DNA of 64,000 nt from positions 1-64,000 of the forward strand of contig CAYWVO010000008.1 of assembly GCA_964461835.1 (NCBI GenBank), read 5' to 3'. This stretch comes from CAYWVO01 sp964461835 (GTDB taxonomy: Bacteria > Zixibacteria > MSB-5A5 > WJJR01 > JAJRUJ01). The notes beneath the pieces were generated by a model. That model saw nothing but the letters and a program-made list of their open reading frames with translations. It had not been told where the DNA came from and made no database searches. The stretch's first letter is position 1; every line of letters begins with the position of its first letter. Made by a program: the position numbers and the translations under genes. Shown one piece after another: positions 55,187 to 63,026 of this stretch.

Positions 55187-57005
55187 AATTATTCTTTGGT
55201 TCCTGGTGGGTCTGGGACTGTCTGTTGCCATTGCACGCTTTGTCTTTGGCCTGGGTGCGACAACCAATTTGGGTGACCAGACACCCTGGGGCATCTGGAT
55301 CGGCTTTGACGTGGTCAGCGGCGTGGCGTTGGCCGCCGGTGGATTCGTCATCACCGCCATCTACTATATTCTCAAGCGAAAAGAATTCCATCCCATCGTC
55401 CGTCCAGCGGTTTTGACCGCGTTTTTGGGCTACCTGGCCGTTATTGTCGGTCTGATGGCGGACCTGGGTGCGCCGTGGAATATCTGGCGACCGGTGGTAC
55501 ACTGGCAACACCATTCGGCTCTCTTCGAAGTCGCCTGGTGCGTGATGCTCTATACCCTGGTGCTGGCGTTGGAATTCTCCCCGGTACCGCTGGAATCAAC
55601 CAGTCGCTATGCCAAGATCCGGTCGTTTCTGTTAAAATATCGCCTGGTCTTCGTCATCCTGGGGATCATGCTCTCGACATTACATCAATCGTCACTGGGT
55701 TCACTGTTTCTGATCATGCCGTATCGGCTGCATCCGCTCTGGCACACGTCGATTATTCCCATTTTGTTTTTCATCTCCGCGGTGTGCCTGGGGCTGATGA
55801 TGGTTGTCTTCGAAGGATTAGTGACCTCCTATCTCTATCGTCGCAAACCGGAATTGCCGCTGATTTCCCGATTAGGGAAGTGGGCGCTCTGGCCGTTAGG
55901 ACTCTATACGGTGGTTCGCCTGGGCGATATTATCCTTGCCGGTAAACTGCCGGCGCTCTTTGCCTGGACCTGGGAGAGTTTCCTGTTTGTCGGGGAGATG
56001 ATGGTGGCGATGATCATTCCCATGGTCCTGCTGGCGGTTCCCCGGATTCGCCAGTCGTTGGCCGGCATGTGGACGGCATCCACCATGGTCGTATTCGGGA
56101 TCATCCTCAACCGCATCGACACCAGCGGTATCACCACACTGCGGACGACCGGTTCGGGATACTTCCCGGCGTGGACCGAATTCGCCATTTCTGCGGCCGT
56201 GGTATCCGCTGCGGCATTGGCCTTCTTCTTCGCCGTCGAAAAATTCCGAGTCTGGGAAACGCCACCGAAGGATCCGGAAGAGGATATCGCCCAAAAGCCG
56301 CAATTCGATTATGCGGGCCGCAGTTGGCTGGGTCGGCCGGCGATCGCTGCGCGAACAAAATATTCACTCGCCTTTGTGCTGGCGATGGCCTTCGGCTTTG
56401 CCGTTCTGCCGGGGGCGGCGCCGGAATCCAAGGGCACGGCGCCCACCCCGGTGTCCAAAGCGCGTGGGGGGGATACCCTGGTGGTGGACGGCAATCGCGA
56501 CCACTACGCGGTCGTATTTCCACACCAACAGCACATCGATTCACTTAGTGGCGCGTGTGAAAATTGCCATCACTTGAACCGTCCCGGTGATCGCCAGACT
56601 GCTTGTTATGAATGTCATTCCGATATGTACCTGACCTCTGACGCGTTCGGGCACGAGTGGCACCGGTCACCTGATGGTGGAAACCTATCTTGCTTCGAGT
56701 GTCATCCGCGCGGCATGCCGCGGACGGCGGAGACCGCCAAAGCCTGTGATAAATGTCACAGTGACCTGGTGGTCCCGGGAGCACAAGTGACCTTTGCGTC
56801 GACTTCAGCACCCTCCTATGTGGATGCGATGCACGAGATGTGCCTGCCGTGTCATCAAACTGAAGCGGCGGTCCGCGAAAAACCGGAAATGGCGCTCTGC
56901 ACCGGCTGCCATCGGCACGATTTGGATTCGTCAGTACCGATTCCCAAATCAATCGTGGAACTGTCCGACCCGGGTGGCCGGGTTATTGTACCGGAGAATC
57001 CGTAG
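55164..57005 (+). CDS. NrfD/HybB-like quinone protein fused to a six-heme cytochrome c
   Basis: A 613-residue protein. ATG 55164 (GGAGAAG upstream) starts inside the previous gene; the N-terminal two thirds has about ten membrane helices, beginning IILWFLVGLGLSVAIARFVFGLGA with the HybB-type GDQTPWGIWIGFDVVSGVALAAGGF. From about residue 460 to 592 there are six CxxCH heme motifs (CENCH, CYECH, CFECH, CDKCH, CLPCH, CTGCH) and further His residues as likely sixth ligands. NrfD proteins exchange electrons with quinones; the cytochrome domain must be periplasmic. In DsrMKJOP and Hmc the cytochrome is a separate protein. The start codon and fusion are continuous, without a stop or frameshift. Confidence 0.92.
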   Translation: MNRVKTVKIILWFLVGLGLSVAIARFVFGLGATTNLGDQTPWGIWIGFDVVSGVALAAGGFVITAIYYILKRKEFHPIVRPAVLTAFLGYLAVIVGLMADLGAPWNIWRPVVHWQHHSALFEVAWCVMLYTLVLALEFSPVPLESTSRYAKIRSFLLKYRLVFVILGIMLSTLHQSSLGSLFLIMPYRLHPLWHTSIIPILFFISAVCLGLMMVVFEGLVTSYLYRRKPELPLISRLGKWALWPLGLYTVVRLGDIILAGKLPALFAWTWESFLFVGEMMVAMIIPMVLLAVPRIRQSLAGMWTASTMVVFGIILNRIDTSGITTLRTTGSGYFPAWTEFAISAAVVSAAALAFFFAVEKFRVWETPPKDPEEDIAQKPQFDYAGRSWLGRPAIAARTKYSLAFVLAMAFGFAVLPGAAPESKGTAPTPVSKARGGDTLVVDGNRDHYAVVFPHQQHIDSLSGACENCHHLNRPGDRQTACYECHSDMYLTSDAFGHEWHRSPDGGNLSCFECHPRGMPRTAETAKACDKCHSDLVVPGAQVTFASTSAPSYVDAMHEMCLPCHQTEAAVREKPEMALCTGCHRHDLDSSVPIPKSIVELSDPGGRVIVPENP

Positions 57006-57061
57006 TGGGCACGAATCCTTCGACAGCACACAAGGGAAGACAACAGCAGCGTCGTGCGGGC

Positions 57062-57454
57062 ATGAATACTATACTGGTCGTCGATGATGAGCCCGATGCG
57101 CGGCGATATATTACGTTGGTGCTCCAGGATAATGGTTATCAGGTGCGGGAGGCGGATGGCGTCGATGCGGCGCTGGAGATTCTAAACCGGGAGCGGCCGG
57201 ACCTGGTGTGTCTCGATATCATGATGCCGAAACAATCCGGCTATTTCCTGTTCCGGAAATTGCGCGGTCAGCCCAATCTGGCGGAGATCCCCATCGTGGT
57301 TGTGAGCGGCATCACGGACGCACAACAATTCGAATTTGCCAATTTGGCCGTCAACAGCAGTTTCCCGGAACCGGAAGCATACGTGGAAAAGCCAATCAAC
57401 GTCCCGGCGTTTCTGCAAACGGTCGATAAACTGGTACGGGCGTCACATGCCTAA
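57062..57454 (+). CDS. Response regulator, REC domain only
   Basis: A 130-residue receiver: NTILVVDDEPDARRYI (acidic pair), LVCLDIMMPKQSG with the phospho-Asp, VVVSGIT (Ser/Thr switch) and EAYVEKPIN with the Lys. ATG 57062 is preferred to a GTG at 57005 that overlaps the preceding stop. The histidine kinase gene overlaps its 3' end by eight bases. A third protein of the module, another receiver, follows the kinase. The three may form a phosphorelay or a single sensing unit for the redox operon. Confidence 0.88.
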   Translation: MNTILVVDDEPDARRYITLVLQDNGYQVREADGVDAALEILNRERPDLVCLDIMMPKQSGYFLFRKLRGQPNLAEIPIVVVSGITDAQQFEFANLAVNSSFPEPEAYVEKPINVPAFLQTVDKLVRASHA

Positions 57455-59261
57455 GAAAGATTTGCAAAAATGGCTTCATGCCCAATTGTTTCAACAGGTG
57501 CCGGTTAATATCGCCGTCATTGACCGTGACTACCAGATTGTCGAGGCTAACCAGAACTTTGCGGACAAGTTCGGTGACTGGAATGGGCGCAAGTGTTACT
57601 CGGTCTATAAACGGCGCCGCAGCCCCTGCGAACGATGCGCCGCTGCCCAGACTTTTATCGACGGGATCGTGCGAATCTCCGATGAGGCCGGCGTCGACCG
57701 TCGTGACCGTCACGCTCACTACATTGTGCATACCGCGCCGATTATCGGGCAATCCGGTGAAGTCGAGTATGTTATTGAAATGTCGACCGATGTTACCGCC
57801 ACTCGCGAATGGCAGCGGGAATATCAATTGCTCTTCGATCGCGTCCCCTGCTATGTGACTGTCATTGACCGCGACTACCGCATTGTCCGCGCCAACGCGA
57901 AATTTCGGGAGACGTTTGGTGATTTGCGCGGCGAATACTGCTATCGCGCTTATAAAAAACGTAACACAAAATGCAAAAATTGCCCGGCAAGTCGCACGTT
58001 CAAAGACGGTGGTGAGCACCACGGGTCACATCGCGGCGTGACCCGTCAGGGGGACGAAGCCTATTACATGGTCAGCACTTCGGCACTGAGCCGGCCCGGT
58101 GACCCGGTATCACACGTGATCGAAATCGCCACGGACGTGACTGATATGAAGGTGCTGGACGAAAAACTGGAAACAGCGCATGGCTACCTGCAAAGTGTGA
58201 TCAAAACCACGACCGATGGGATCATTGCCGTGGATGCCGACGGCCGCACCGTAATTTTCAATCCCGCTGCCCGCAAACTATTGGGCTATCCTCCCCGCAA
58301 GCGGCTGCGGCGCGCCGAAATTGAAAAGATGCTGCCGGCGGAATTCCAGGAGGTCATCCAAAACCGTAAAGGATCGTTCGAATTACCGGAAGTAGAACTG
58401 ACAACCACTGACGGAGAGACCGTGCCGGTGCGCCTGGCCGGTGGGGCGCTCTACGAACGACGGCGCTACCTGGGTACCTTCGTGCTGATGCAGGATTTGC
58501 GGCAAATAAAATCGCTGGAGAAGGAAAAACTGGACGCCGAACGGCTCGCAGCGGTGGGACAAACGGTTGCCGGGTTGGCGCACAGCGTGAAAAACATCCT
58601 GATGGGGTTGGAAGGCGGCATGTATATGGTGGATTCCGGCCTGAAACGCCAGGATCAGGACCGAATCGCCGAGGGGTGGGAAGTGCTTGAGCGCAATTTT
58701 GCCAAGACCACCAGCCTGGTAAAAGATTTTCTCAGCTTTGCGAAGGGTCGCCTGCCGCATGTGCAGTGGGCCAACCCGAATGATCTGGTGCAGGAGATCG
58801 TAGACCTCTACGCCGAGAGTGCCAAGCAGCTTGGTATTACGCTGACGGCCAATCTCGCTGAATCGATGAAACCGGTACCGCTTGACCCGGACGGCATCCA
58901 CACCTGTCTGACCAATTTAGTCTCCAACGCCATCGATGCCTGCCAGATGAGTGAAGTCAGGGGTGATCGGGTGGAGATTACCGCTCGGGAAACCAAAAGC
59001 AGTGTAATAATAGAAGTTACTGACAATGGCACCGGAATTGAGTATGATATTAAGAAGAAAATATTTACCACGTTTTTCACGACGAAAGGCGGCGAGGGCA
59101 CTGGTTTGGGGTTATTGACCACGCGGAAAATCGTGCAGGAACACGGCGGGTATATTGCGGTGGAATCCGAACCAGGCGCCGGTTCCACGTTTCGCATGGA
59201 ATTCCCACGCAAACGATTGCCCAAACCCGAGCCCGAGTCGGATGACAAATCCACAGCGTAA
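57447..59261 (+). CDS. Histidine kinase with two Cys-signature PAS domains
   Basis: A 604-residue soluble kinase. Two N-terminal PAS domains (about 15-125 and 130-235) each carry the same pattern: Cys at 50, 61 and 64 in the first and at 165, 176 and 179 in the second, that is C-x10-C-x2-C, with YK(R/K)R between and A..TF.DG after. A third PAS (about 245-365) has no such Cys. The H-box LAHSVKNILMGLEGG is near residue 377, and the HATPase has DNGTGIEYDIKKKIF and GGEGTGLGLLTTRKIV. No membrane helix is seen. ATG 57447 lies in the response-regulator end. The Cys set is suited to a metal cluster or redox switch, in keeping with the neighbouring redox complex. Confidence 0.88.
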   Translation: MPKKDLQKWLHAQLFQQVPVNIAVIDRDYQIVEANQNFADKFGDWNGRKCYSVYKRRRSPCERCAAAQTFIDGIVRISDEAGVDRRDRHAHYIVHTAPIIGQSGEVEYVIEMSTDVTATREWQREYQLLFDRVPCYVTVIDRDYRIVRANAKFRETFGDLRGEYCYRAYKKRNTKCKNCPASRTFKDGGEHHGSHRGVTRQGDEAYYMVSTSALSRPGDPVSHVIEIATDVTDMKVLDEKLETAHGYLQSVIKTTTDGIIAVDADGRTVIFNPAARKLLGYPPRKRLRRAEIEKMLPAEFQEVIQNRKGSFELPEVELTTTDGETVPVRLAGGALYERRRYLGTFVLMQDLRQIKSLEKEKLDAERLAAVGQTVAGLAHSVKNILMGLEGGMYMVDSGLKRQDQDRIAEGWEVLERNFAKTTSLVKDFLSFAKGRLPHVQWANPNDLVQEIVDLYAESAKQLGITLTANLAESMKPVPLDPDGIHTCLTNLVSNAIDACQMSEVRGDRVEITARETKSSVIIEVTDNGTGIEYDIKKKIFTTFFTTKGGEGTGLGLLTTRKIVQEHGGYIAVESEPGAGSTFRMEFPRKRLPKPEPESDDKSTA

Positions 59262-59275
59262 GTCGGGGTGTGTCA

Positions 59276-59791
59276 ATGAATGCAGACATGCAAAAAACGG
59301 TGTTGGTCGTTGATGACGAACCGGATGTCGTAAGATATTTGCGGATGGCCCTTTTGGATGCCGGATTTAACGTAGAGACCGCCGCGAACGGCGAAGAGGG
59401 GCTGGCCAAAGTGAAAGAGCACCGGCCGGACCTGATCTCGCTCGATTTGGTCATGCCAAAGCATTCCGGGGCACGCTTTTTCCGCGAATTGCAAAAAAAT
59501 AAGGAATACAAAGATATCCCCGTATTGATTGTCACCGGCCACGCGCACGATGAACTGGGCAAGGCCGATCTGGAAGAATTGACGATGTCCGGCCCGGGGA
59601 TTTATCTGGAAAAGCCGGTCAAACCACATAATTACATTTCCGCGGTGAAACAGCTGCTGGGGATGGAATCTACCGAAGAAGATGCGGCACGCGATGCGGA
59701 TGCGCTGAAGGGTGAGTTGAAAGAAATGTTGGACAGCGCCGATCCCGAGGCGGTGCGCCGCGCACTCGAGGCGTTGAAGAAAAAAGACTGA
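59276..59791 (+). CDS. Response regulator with helical C-terminal tail
   Basis: About 171 residues: receiver domain with VLVVDDEPDVVRYL, LISLDLVMPKHSG (phospho-Asp), VLIVTGHA and YLEKPVKP, then a 45-residue acidic and helical tail (about residues 125-170) without a DNA-binding fold. ATG 59276 is used; a GTG at 59270 is possible. It follows the kinase by 14 bp. Its convergent neighbour is the two-CW protein on the minus strand. Confidence 0.87.
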   Translation: MNADMQKTVLVVDDEPDVVRYLRMALLDAGFNVETAANGEEGLAKVKEHRPDLISLDLVMPKHSGARFFRELQKNKEYKDIPVLIVTGHAHDELGKADLEELTMSGPGIYLEKPVKPHNYISAVKQLLGMESTEEDAARDADALKGELKEMLDSADPEAVRRALEALKKKD

Positions 59792-59794
59792 CCT

Positions 59795-60115
59795 TTACGT
59801 AGCTGCACCAAATAATTCAGCACACAGCGGAATATCCTGCCGGGCGGAGATTTCCTCGCGGGCCGGTGTTCCGGCACTTTGCTGAACTTGCTGGTAGAAT
59901 GAACACTCCTGACACGGGTGGTGCCGATCCGCCAGGATACAGTGGGGCCGGTCGTTATTTTCGGTCCCCGCGACAATCCAACACACGCGGCCGGCGTTAA
60001 TTCCATCGTTCAATCCGTCAAATCGCCGGTCAGCGGCCGCCGGACAGACGCCGAGGTCGTCAGCGCGATCACCGCCCGGCTCTCGGCCACAATTCACAAA
60101 TTCCCAACAATTCAT
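59795..60115 (-). CDS. Two-CW domain protein
   Basis: A 106-residue Cys-rich protein. It begins MNCWEFVNCGREPGG and continues LGVCPAA, GINAGRVCWIVAGTE and HPCQECSFYQQV. That run (two CW motifs plus further Cys) is the two-CW domain often found beside chemoreceptors and PAS kinases and thought to bind metal or an Fe-S cluster. It converges on the response regulator three bases away. Its role may be to report redox state to the kinase, but this is from context. It stands alone on the minus strand. Confidence 0.85.
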   Translation of the reverse strand: MNCWEFVNCGREPGGDRADDLGVCPAAADRRFDGLNDGINAGRVCWIVAGTENNDRPHCILADRHHPCQECSFYQQVQQSAGTPAREEISARQDIPLCAELFGAAT

Positions 60116-60240
60116 GATACCCCCGATGACGAGTTATTGCGACATATTGATGTCATCGGCAGACCTGCGCAAAAAGTGAACAGGTTTCTCATTCCTGAAA
60201 TTGCTTGCCGTATCGGAATAGTCGATGTACTCTGGCTTCC

Positions 60241-61035
60241 ATGGCGGAAAAGAAGACACAACTGCTGGCGATCGATATCGGCAATACGACGACGGTGGTC
60301 GGGTTTTTCCAGGGCGATAATCTGGTCAGCTATTTTCGGCTGGCCTCCAAGCACACGCGGACCGCTGATGAAGCCGGTGTGTTGATCGGCCATCTGCGAA
60401 ATCATCAAGTAACTCCGAAAGGGGAAATCGGAGGAGTGATCATTAGTTCCGTAGTCCCGTTCCTTACCCCGATCTATCAGGCGATGGCCGAACGGTATTA
60501 TCGGTGTCAGGCGCTTGTCGTAACTTGCGACATGAATTTGTCGGTCACGATAAAGACAGACGATCCCCGCCAGGTCGGGGCGGACCGGATCGCTAATGCC
60601 GAGGGATTCATTCTCCAGTATGATGGTCCCGGGATCGTGGTGGATTTCGGCACGGCGACCACCTTCGATGTGATCTCGGCGAATCGTGAATATTTGGGTG
60701 GGGTAATCTCGCCAGGGATTGAGACTTCATCCGCTCGGTTAGCCGAGCGCGCCGCCCAGCTATTCAAGACCAAAATGGAGCCGCCCCCGCACGCAGTCGG
60801 TACCAACACCGAAGATTCCTTGAAATCCGGCATTCTCTACGGTGCGGTTGGACAGGTGGAAGGAATCACGAAGCGAATCCTCGCCGAATTGGGCGGTAAC
60901 GCCACCGTCGTCGCCACCGGCGGTCTCGCTCCGACTATCGCGGCTGAAACGCAAGTGATTCAGAAGATTGATGAGACGTTGACGTTAACTGGCTTACGCT
61001 GGATTTATCAGCGGAATATATCCACAAAACCGTAG
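60241..61035 (+). CDS. coaX: Type III pantothenate kinase
   Basis: A 264-residue ASKHA-fold kinase phosphorylating pantothenate in CoA synthesis. The phosphate loop LLAIDIGNTTTVVGFF is at the N-terminus, GADRIANAEGF near residue 111 and DFGTATTFDVI near 137 match CoaX. Start at ATG 60241 is preferred over an upstream in-frame start that would add a nonconserved extension; no strong ribosome site is visible. Its stop TAG (61033-61035) lies within the GTAG end of the REPIN-like element. Confidence 0.93.
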   Translation: MAEKKTQLLAIDIGNTTTVVGFFQGDNLVSYFRLASKHTRTADEAGVLIGHLRNHQVTPKGEIGGVIISSVVPFLTPIYQAMAERYYRCQALVVTCDMNLSVTIKTDDPRQVGADRIANAEGFILQYDGPGIVVDFGTATTFDVISANREYLGGVISPGIETSSARLAERAAQLFKTKMEPPPHAVGTNTEDSLKSGILYGAVGQVEGITKRILAELGGNATVVATGGLAPTIAAETQVIQKIDETLTLTGLRWIYQRNISTKP

Positions 61036-61153
61036 GGTCGGGTTCCGAGGGATGCGGAGCATTCCGAGAAACCCGACACCGGCAAGTCCTTGGGATCGTG
61101 TCGGGTTTCTCCGCGAGTCCGCCGCGGCGGACTTCCGTCGGAACGCCGACCTA
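61032..61153. repeat. REPIN-like inverted-repeat element after coaX
   Basis: Left palindrome GTAGGGTCGGGTTCCGAG with AAACCCGACA, and right TGTCGGGTTTC to CCGACCTAC, related to the copy at 475-587. The first GTAG supplies the coaX stop codon (TAG). Between the two palindromes is a 20-base spacer. A near-perfect hairpin CCGCCGCGGCGG is nested in the right half. Confidence 0.78.
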
Positions 61154-61244
61154 CTCCAAATTCCGTGGATCTGGCTTTTTCAACAAGCCCAAATGTCCGG
61201 GCCACCCGGTTGATTCTGCAAAGTTGGCCACGCGAGTCGACTTC

Positions 61245-61287
61245 AACCCCAAACCAAGGTCCCGCAACGCGGGACAAGTTTGGGGTT
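61245..61287. repeat. Two-step inverted repeat between coaX and murQ
   Basis: Outer arms AACCCCAAA (61245-61253) and TTTGGGGTT (61279-61287), inner arms GTCCCGC (61259-61265) and GCGGGAC (61269-61275) with loop AAC. No T-run follows on either strand, so it is not a typical terminator. It is another short palindromic element of a family different from the adjacent REPIN. Confidence 0.65.
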
Positions 61288-61301
61288 ACCACCCAATGTC
61301 T

Positions 61302-62207
61302 CTACAAAGCGTTCCTTACGAACCCATCTGCTTTTTTTAAGCGCTTTCGTGCTTGCGCTGCAGTACAGCCGGTAAGCACCATGACGAGGGCTGTCTTAAC
61401 CTGGCCTCTGGCTTTATTGAGCAGGTTGCCCGCCTCTTCGTAGTCAACATCAGCCGCCACCATCAAAATCCGCCGTGAGCGCTCTGTGAGCTTCTCAGAC
61501 GTTGCCTGGAGATCAACCATGAGGTTGCCGTACGTCTTGCCTAACCGCACCATGGCGGTGGTGGAGATCATGTTCAAGATGAGTTTTTGGGCCGTGCCGG
61601 CTTTCATGCGGGTCGAGCCGGCGATGACCTCCGGCCCAAGTACGACCGGAATGAGGACATCGACATCTGCCTGTAACGAACCGGTGGGATTTGCGCAAAT
61701 GAAAGCCGTTCTGGCGCCAATGGAGCGGGCATACGCCAACCCGGCCAGCGTATAGGGAGTCCGCCCGGAGGCGGCAATCCCGATCAGGAAATCATCTTTC
61801 GAAAACGAATGCCGTTTCAAATCCCGCGTGGCCGCACCGGTTTTGTCTTCGATCCCTTCCCGTGAGCGAATTAGCGTGCCACGTCCACCGGCAATCACCC
61901 CAATAATCTGTTCCGGATCTGTACCAAACGTCGGCGGACATTCCGCCGCGTCCAGAACGCCCAACCGCCCCGAAGTCCCGGCGCCGATGTAGAAGACCCG
62001 GCCTCCGGAGGAGAACGTTTCCACAAACAATTCAACCGCCCCGGCAATCAGGGGGGTTTGCCGCCGAATAACCCCGGCAATAGTAGCATCCTCGGCATTG
62101 ATTAACCGCAGGATTTCCTGGGTGCTGAGTTGATCCAAACGCGAGGTTTTAGGATTGCGGGCCTCGGTAACCAGGGAAGCCAATTGATCGTATACTTCGC
62201 GCGGCAT
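61302..62207 (-). CDS. murQ: N-acetylmuramic acid 6-phosphate etherase
   Basis: A 301-residue SIS-fold lyase that cleaves lactate from MurNAc-6-phosphate in peptidoglycan recycling. The signature VFYIGAGTSGRLGVLDAAECPPTFG is near residue 72, followed by GVIAGG, AASGRTPYT and AGSTRMKAGTAQKLILNM near 205. Length is normal. MurK/AnmK partners are not in the window. Start at the ATG 62207 (MPREVYD); no clear ribosome site. Upstream is the histone-like gene. Confidence 0.94.
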   Translation of the reverse strand: MPREVYDQLASLVTEARNPKTSRLDQLSTQEILRLINAEDATIAGVIRRQTPLIAGAVELFVETFSSGGRVFYIGAGTSGRLGVLDAAECPPTFGTDPEQIIGVIAGGRGTLIRSREGIEDKTGAATRDLKRHSFSKDDFLIGIAASGRTPYTLAGLAYARSIGARTAFICANPTGSLQADVDVLIPVVLGPEVIAGSTRMKAGTAQKLILNMISTTAMVRLGKTYGNLMVDLQATSEKLTERSRRILMVAADVDYEEAGNLLNKARGQVKTALVMVLTGCTAAQARKRLKKADGFVRNAL

Positions 62208-62364
62208 GCGCAGATATAACAGTATCGCGCTGGGACGGTCAAGAGCGGAATGAAAAGAACAAAGATCGCCGCATGCTCACCCAGGCGGTGTCTGCCAGTA
62301 AATAAAGAGGCCAATCCGATGGCCATATTTAGGACGCACTCATCATGTACGTCCTCATCCTGGT

Positions 62365-62694
62365 TTAGCGAGTCCGGCGATACGTCGCCCGACGTCCGGT
62401 TGACCGGCGGGACGAATACCGGCTGCTTGCCCTGCGCGCGGTGGTGCGACGGGTCGTTGCTCTCCGGGTACTCGGCTTCCGGGTCGTGCGCTTGCGCGAC
62501 GCTGGTTTCCGGGTAACCGGCTTGCGCGTGGTGCGACGGGTCGTGGCCTTGCGGGTGCTCGACTTCCGGGTGGTGCGCTTCCGCGACGTGGCTTTCCGCG
62601 TGGTCGGCTTCCGGGTGGTGCGACGGGTCGTGGCCTTGCAGGTGCTCGGCTTCCGGGTGGTGCGATTCCTGGAGGTGCTCCGTTTGGCAGGCAT
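62365..62694 (-). CDS. Histone H1-like Arg/Lys/Thr-repeat protein
   Basis: A 109-residue extremely basic protein built of short repeats of the type TTRKPTTRKATSRK, from residue 5 to about 85, then an Arg/Ser-rich tail ending YRRTR. It has no hydrophobic core and resembles the C-terminal tail of histone H1 or bacterial Hc1/AlgP-type proteins, so it probably coats DNA. CAGGAGGG stands upstream of the ATG, supporting expression. The coding DNA is itself a tandem repeat. Because of the repeats, several other long open frames on this stretch are shadows. Confidence 0.85.
   Translation of the reverse strand: MPAKRSTSRNRTTRKPSTCKATTRRTTRKPTTRKATSRKRTTRKSSTRKATTRRTTRKPVTRKPASRKRTTRKPSTRRATTRRTTARRASSRYSSRRSTGRRATYRRTR
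62440..62690. repeat. Imperfect tandem DNA repeat in the histone-like gene
   Basis: Repeats of GGGTGGTGCGACGGGTCGT and related blocks recur several times with few changes, for example near 62530 and 62610. The units encode the RKxTTRKxTxRK peptide pattern on the minus strand. Confidence 0.8.
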
Positions 62695-62720
62695 TATTCC
62701 CTCCTGTAGGTTCTGCCCAC

Positions 62721-62756
62721 AAAAAGCCCGGAAGGGTATCTCAACGCCTCCCGGGC
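62721..62756 (-). terminator. Rho-independent terminator after the small-protein cluster
   Basis: Stem GCCCGG (62726-62731) with CCGGGC (62751-62756), extended by AGG/CCT after one mismatch. On the minus strand it is followed by TTTTTG. It lies just after the stop at 62766, closing the run of small genes and separating it from the histone-like gene. Confidence 0.8.
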
Positions 62757-62765
62757 CTAAATTGT

Positions 62766-62978
62766 TTAGCTGTAATTCTGCGGGGTGTTGCCTTCATCGA
62801 TATCCAACGTGCCCTGCAGGATGATGCGATATTCGCCGGTGGTCGGATTGACCGACTCAACTTTGCAGCGGCAGTTGGTCGAATTGAAGAGAACCTCCGA
62901 CACGCGCCAATTGAACCATTTCGGCGACGTGGGGCTCTTCTCCAGCCAGTGCATGTCCTTGATCGACCACTTAGTCAT
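62766..62978 (-). CDS. Small protein, paralogue 1 of a tandem pair
   Basis: A 70-residue soluble protein with MTKWSIKDMHWLEKSPTSPKWF at the N-terminus, then a beta-rich core with CKVESVNPTTGEYRIILQGTLDID and a variable tail ending in TPQNYS. GGAGGAA precedes the ATG by four bases. Compared with the protein encoded at 63027-63236, the core 'SPTSP.....(I/V)S..(L/V)(F/Y).S.N...K(V/I)E(S/T)VNP.TGEYRI.LQGTLD' is shared. It has no signal peptide. I do not recognise a family. A terminator follows at once. Confidence 0.75.
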   Translation of the reverse strand: MTKWSIKDMHWLEKSPTSPKWFNWRVSEVLFNSTNCRCKVESVNPTTGEYRIILQGTLDIDEGNTPQNYS

Positions 62979-63026
62979 TGTGTTCCTCCATGAATGGATC
63001 TCTGGTTTCCAGCTGTCCGCGATGGT

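Noticed and set aside
62208..62330. Hydrophobic stretch beginning MAIGLASLFTG upstream of murQ on the minus strand
   Set aside because: No ribosome site and the frame runs on into murQ in a wrong phase; probably chance.
62440..62690. CRISPR-like repeated DNA
   Set aside because: Units are contiguous and imperfect with no unique spacers, and they encode a repetitive protein.
62102..62722. Minus-strand 206-residue frame with His/Glu/Pro repeats ('HPEAEHLQGHDPSHH')
   Set aside because: It is a shadow of the tandem DNA repeat encoding the histone-like protein in another frame; the histone-like frame has the ribosome site and a sensible product.
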